From DASSSY01 sp035708205 (GTDB lineage Bacteria > Bacteroidota > Bacteroidia > Chitinophagales > Chitinophagaceae), in contig DASSSY010000005.1 of NCBI GenBank assembly GCA_035708205.1, positions 1-34,060 on the forward strand: a DNA stretch of 34,060 bases, written 5' to 3'. The notes under the pieces were generated by a model, which saw nothing but the letters and a program-made list of their open reading frames with translations, was not told the origin of the DNA and did no database searches. Of the stretch, positions 33,382 through 34,060 are shown one piece after another; within the stretch, counting starts at the first letter, position 1, and the number at the start of each line of letters is the position of its first letter. The translations under genes and the position numbers were made by a program.

Positions 33382-33891
33382 AAATGATGGTCGTGCTCAG
33401 CACAAAAAAACAATCAGTAACGTTTTACCCCCTTGTCAATTTCATGGTCCCTTAATATAAGTATTATTGAATAATCCTCTGCAACAGACATTTAAAAGCA
33501 TAACTGATATATCCAACTGTGCTAGCTATATGATCCATCTTAAAAATTCTGTAACCGTATGTTCAAACCAGGTCAAATGCTAATGCACCCTGGCTTGAGC
33601 CAATCTTAGATCAGTCGAAACACTGATCTGAAGATACAATTAAAAGATTTGCCATTAGCGTTTATCAACATTCCCAATACCCTGTTTTCGTATTTTTGAC
33701 AACAATGGCAATCCATAAATACAAACAGCTACCGTTGTAAAAGCAATAAACGCAGCCAAGCAAGCATTTCTTAAGTTAACATAGCATACTCCAGGGATGC
33801 CCAATTAAGAAATGGAAAAATAATTTTTAGCAAGCGGGCTGAGGTCGGGGGTAATACCAGTAAAAAGAATGTATAGGAGCGGTCTAAAACA
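33382..33891. other. Mostly non-coding stretch before the rRNA terminator
   Basis: This stretch of about 510 bp has no convincing gene apart from one weak 49-codon frame listed separately. It contains an 8-bp hairpin, AGATCAGT/ACTGATCT (33608-33629, 6-nt loop), and a weaker CCAGG/CCTGG repeat next to it. Neither is followed by a T-run, so they do not look like terminators. Confidence 0.5.
33655..33804 (-). CDS. Possible 49-aa single-helix membrane peptide
   Basis: A TTG at 33804 opens a 49-codon frame ending in TAA at 33655. It encodes one hydrophobic helix (NACLAAFIAFTTVAVCIYGL) followed by a basic tail (SKIRKQGIGNVDKR). There is no ATG start and no family was recognised. It may be a small membrane protein or a gene fragment; chance is also possible. 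Confidence 0.25.
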   Translation of the reverse strand: MGIPGVCYVNLRNACLAAFIAFTTVAVCIYGLPLLSKIRKQGIGNVDKR

Positions 33892-33925
33892 AAACCACCT
33901 TATATCGCATGATATAAGGCGGTTT
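33892..33925 (-). terminator. Terminator of the rRNA operon
   Basis: Fifteen-base arms, AAACCACCTTATATC (33892-33906) and GATATAAGGCGGTTT (33911-33925), enclose a GCAT loop. On the minus-strand RNA the single plus-strand mismatch becomes a G-U pair, so the stem is fully paired. It starts about 9 nt after the 5S 3' end and is followed by TGTTTTAG. The G-U direction supports leftward use. Confidence 0.85.
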
Positions 33926-33933
33926 AGAATAAA

Positions 33934-34042
33934 TATGGCGGCTACCTGCTCTCCCGGAGTTAACCAGTACCATCGGCCATGAGGGGCTTAACTGCTCTGT
34001 TCGGAATGGGAAGAGGTGAACACCCTCGGCAATACCACCATA
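33934..34042 (-). rRNA. rrf: 5S ribosomal RNA
   Basis: The minus strand reads TATGGTGGT at the 5' end and GCCGCCATA at the 3' end, which pair as helix I. Between them are the conserved CACCTCTTCCCATTCCGAAC loop and AGAGCAGTTAAGCCC and CCGATGGTACTG segments. The length of about 109 nt is normal. Ends are set from the helix I pairing and may be off by a few bases. The 23S gene would lie beyond the right edge. Confidence 0.95.
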
Positions 34043-34060
34043 AGGAGTTTATTAGGGACT

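Noticed and set aside
33200..33400. Alternative minus-strand frame encoding YAFGAFIRNPGRDFGF and more
   Set aside because: It ends without joining the convincing downstream membrane-protein frame, whereas the frame I chose stays hydrophobic across the stop and continues into it.

Overview
The window comes from a member of the Bacteroidota, most likely Chitinophagales/Sphingobacteriia-like. Supporting evidence: very large secreted proteins with GEVED and Ig/fibronectin modules, one ending in a type IX secretion (T9SS) sorting domain; a reporter-propeller/Y_Y_Y sensor kinase; a TTTG-N19-TAnnTTTG promoter in front of the ribosomal operon; and few recognisable Shine-Dalgarno sequences.

Layout: (1) 1-8634, minus strand: two cell-surface protein genes, the first running off the left edge, separated by a strong hairpin terminator. 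(2) 8635-9039: an AT-rich divergent intergenic region with two near-identical 16-bp palindromes. (3) 9040-12765, plus strand: a propeller/Y_Y_Y histidine kinase and a LuxR-type response regulator, 6 nt apart. (4) 12773-13516, minus strand: an orphan MlaE-type lipid transporter permease. (5) 13584-25714, minus strand: the S10-spc ribosomal protein cluster, rpsJ-rplC-rplD-rplW-rplB-rpsS-rplV-rpsC-rplP-rpmC-rpsQ-rplN-rplX-rplE-rpsN-rpsH-rplF-rplR-rpsE-rpmD-rplO-secY. It has a consensus promoter before rpsJ and a clean terminator after secY. (6) 25937-27914: a DUF4870 membrane protein (minus) and rmuC (plus). (7) 28142-30527, plus strand: an ECF sigma factor, an overlapping single-pass membrane protein (anti-sigma candidate) and an exported, probably beta-barrel protein. 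(8) 30606-32941: an EamA/DMT transporter (minus) and a DadA/DAO-type FAD oxidoreductase (plus). (9) 32914-33891: a probable decayed membrane-protein gene and sparse non-coding DNA. (10) 33892-34042: terminator and 5S rRNA gene of an rRNA operon transcribed leftward into the window.

Functional links are mostly inferred. The kinase/regulator pair is divergent from the giant surface protein, and the palindromes between them have the 7-2-7 geometry typical of NarL/LuxR-type regulators, so local control of the surface protein is a testable idea. The ribosomal cluster is normal in gene order, but it stops at secY and starts at rpsJ. It has wide gaps, some holding terminator-like or switch-like RNA structures (rpmD-rplO, the secY leader, rpsJ-rplC). 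The sigma/membrane protein/exported protein trio looks like a cell-surface signalling unit with unfamiliar second and third members.
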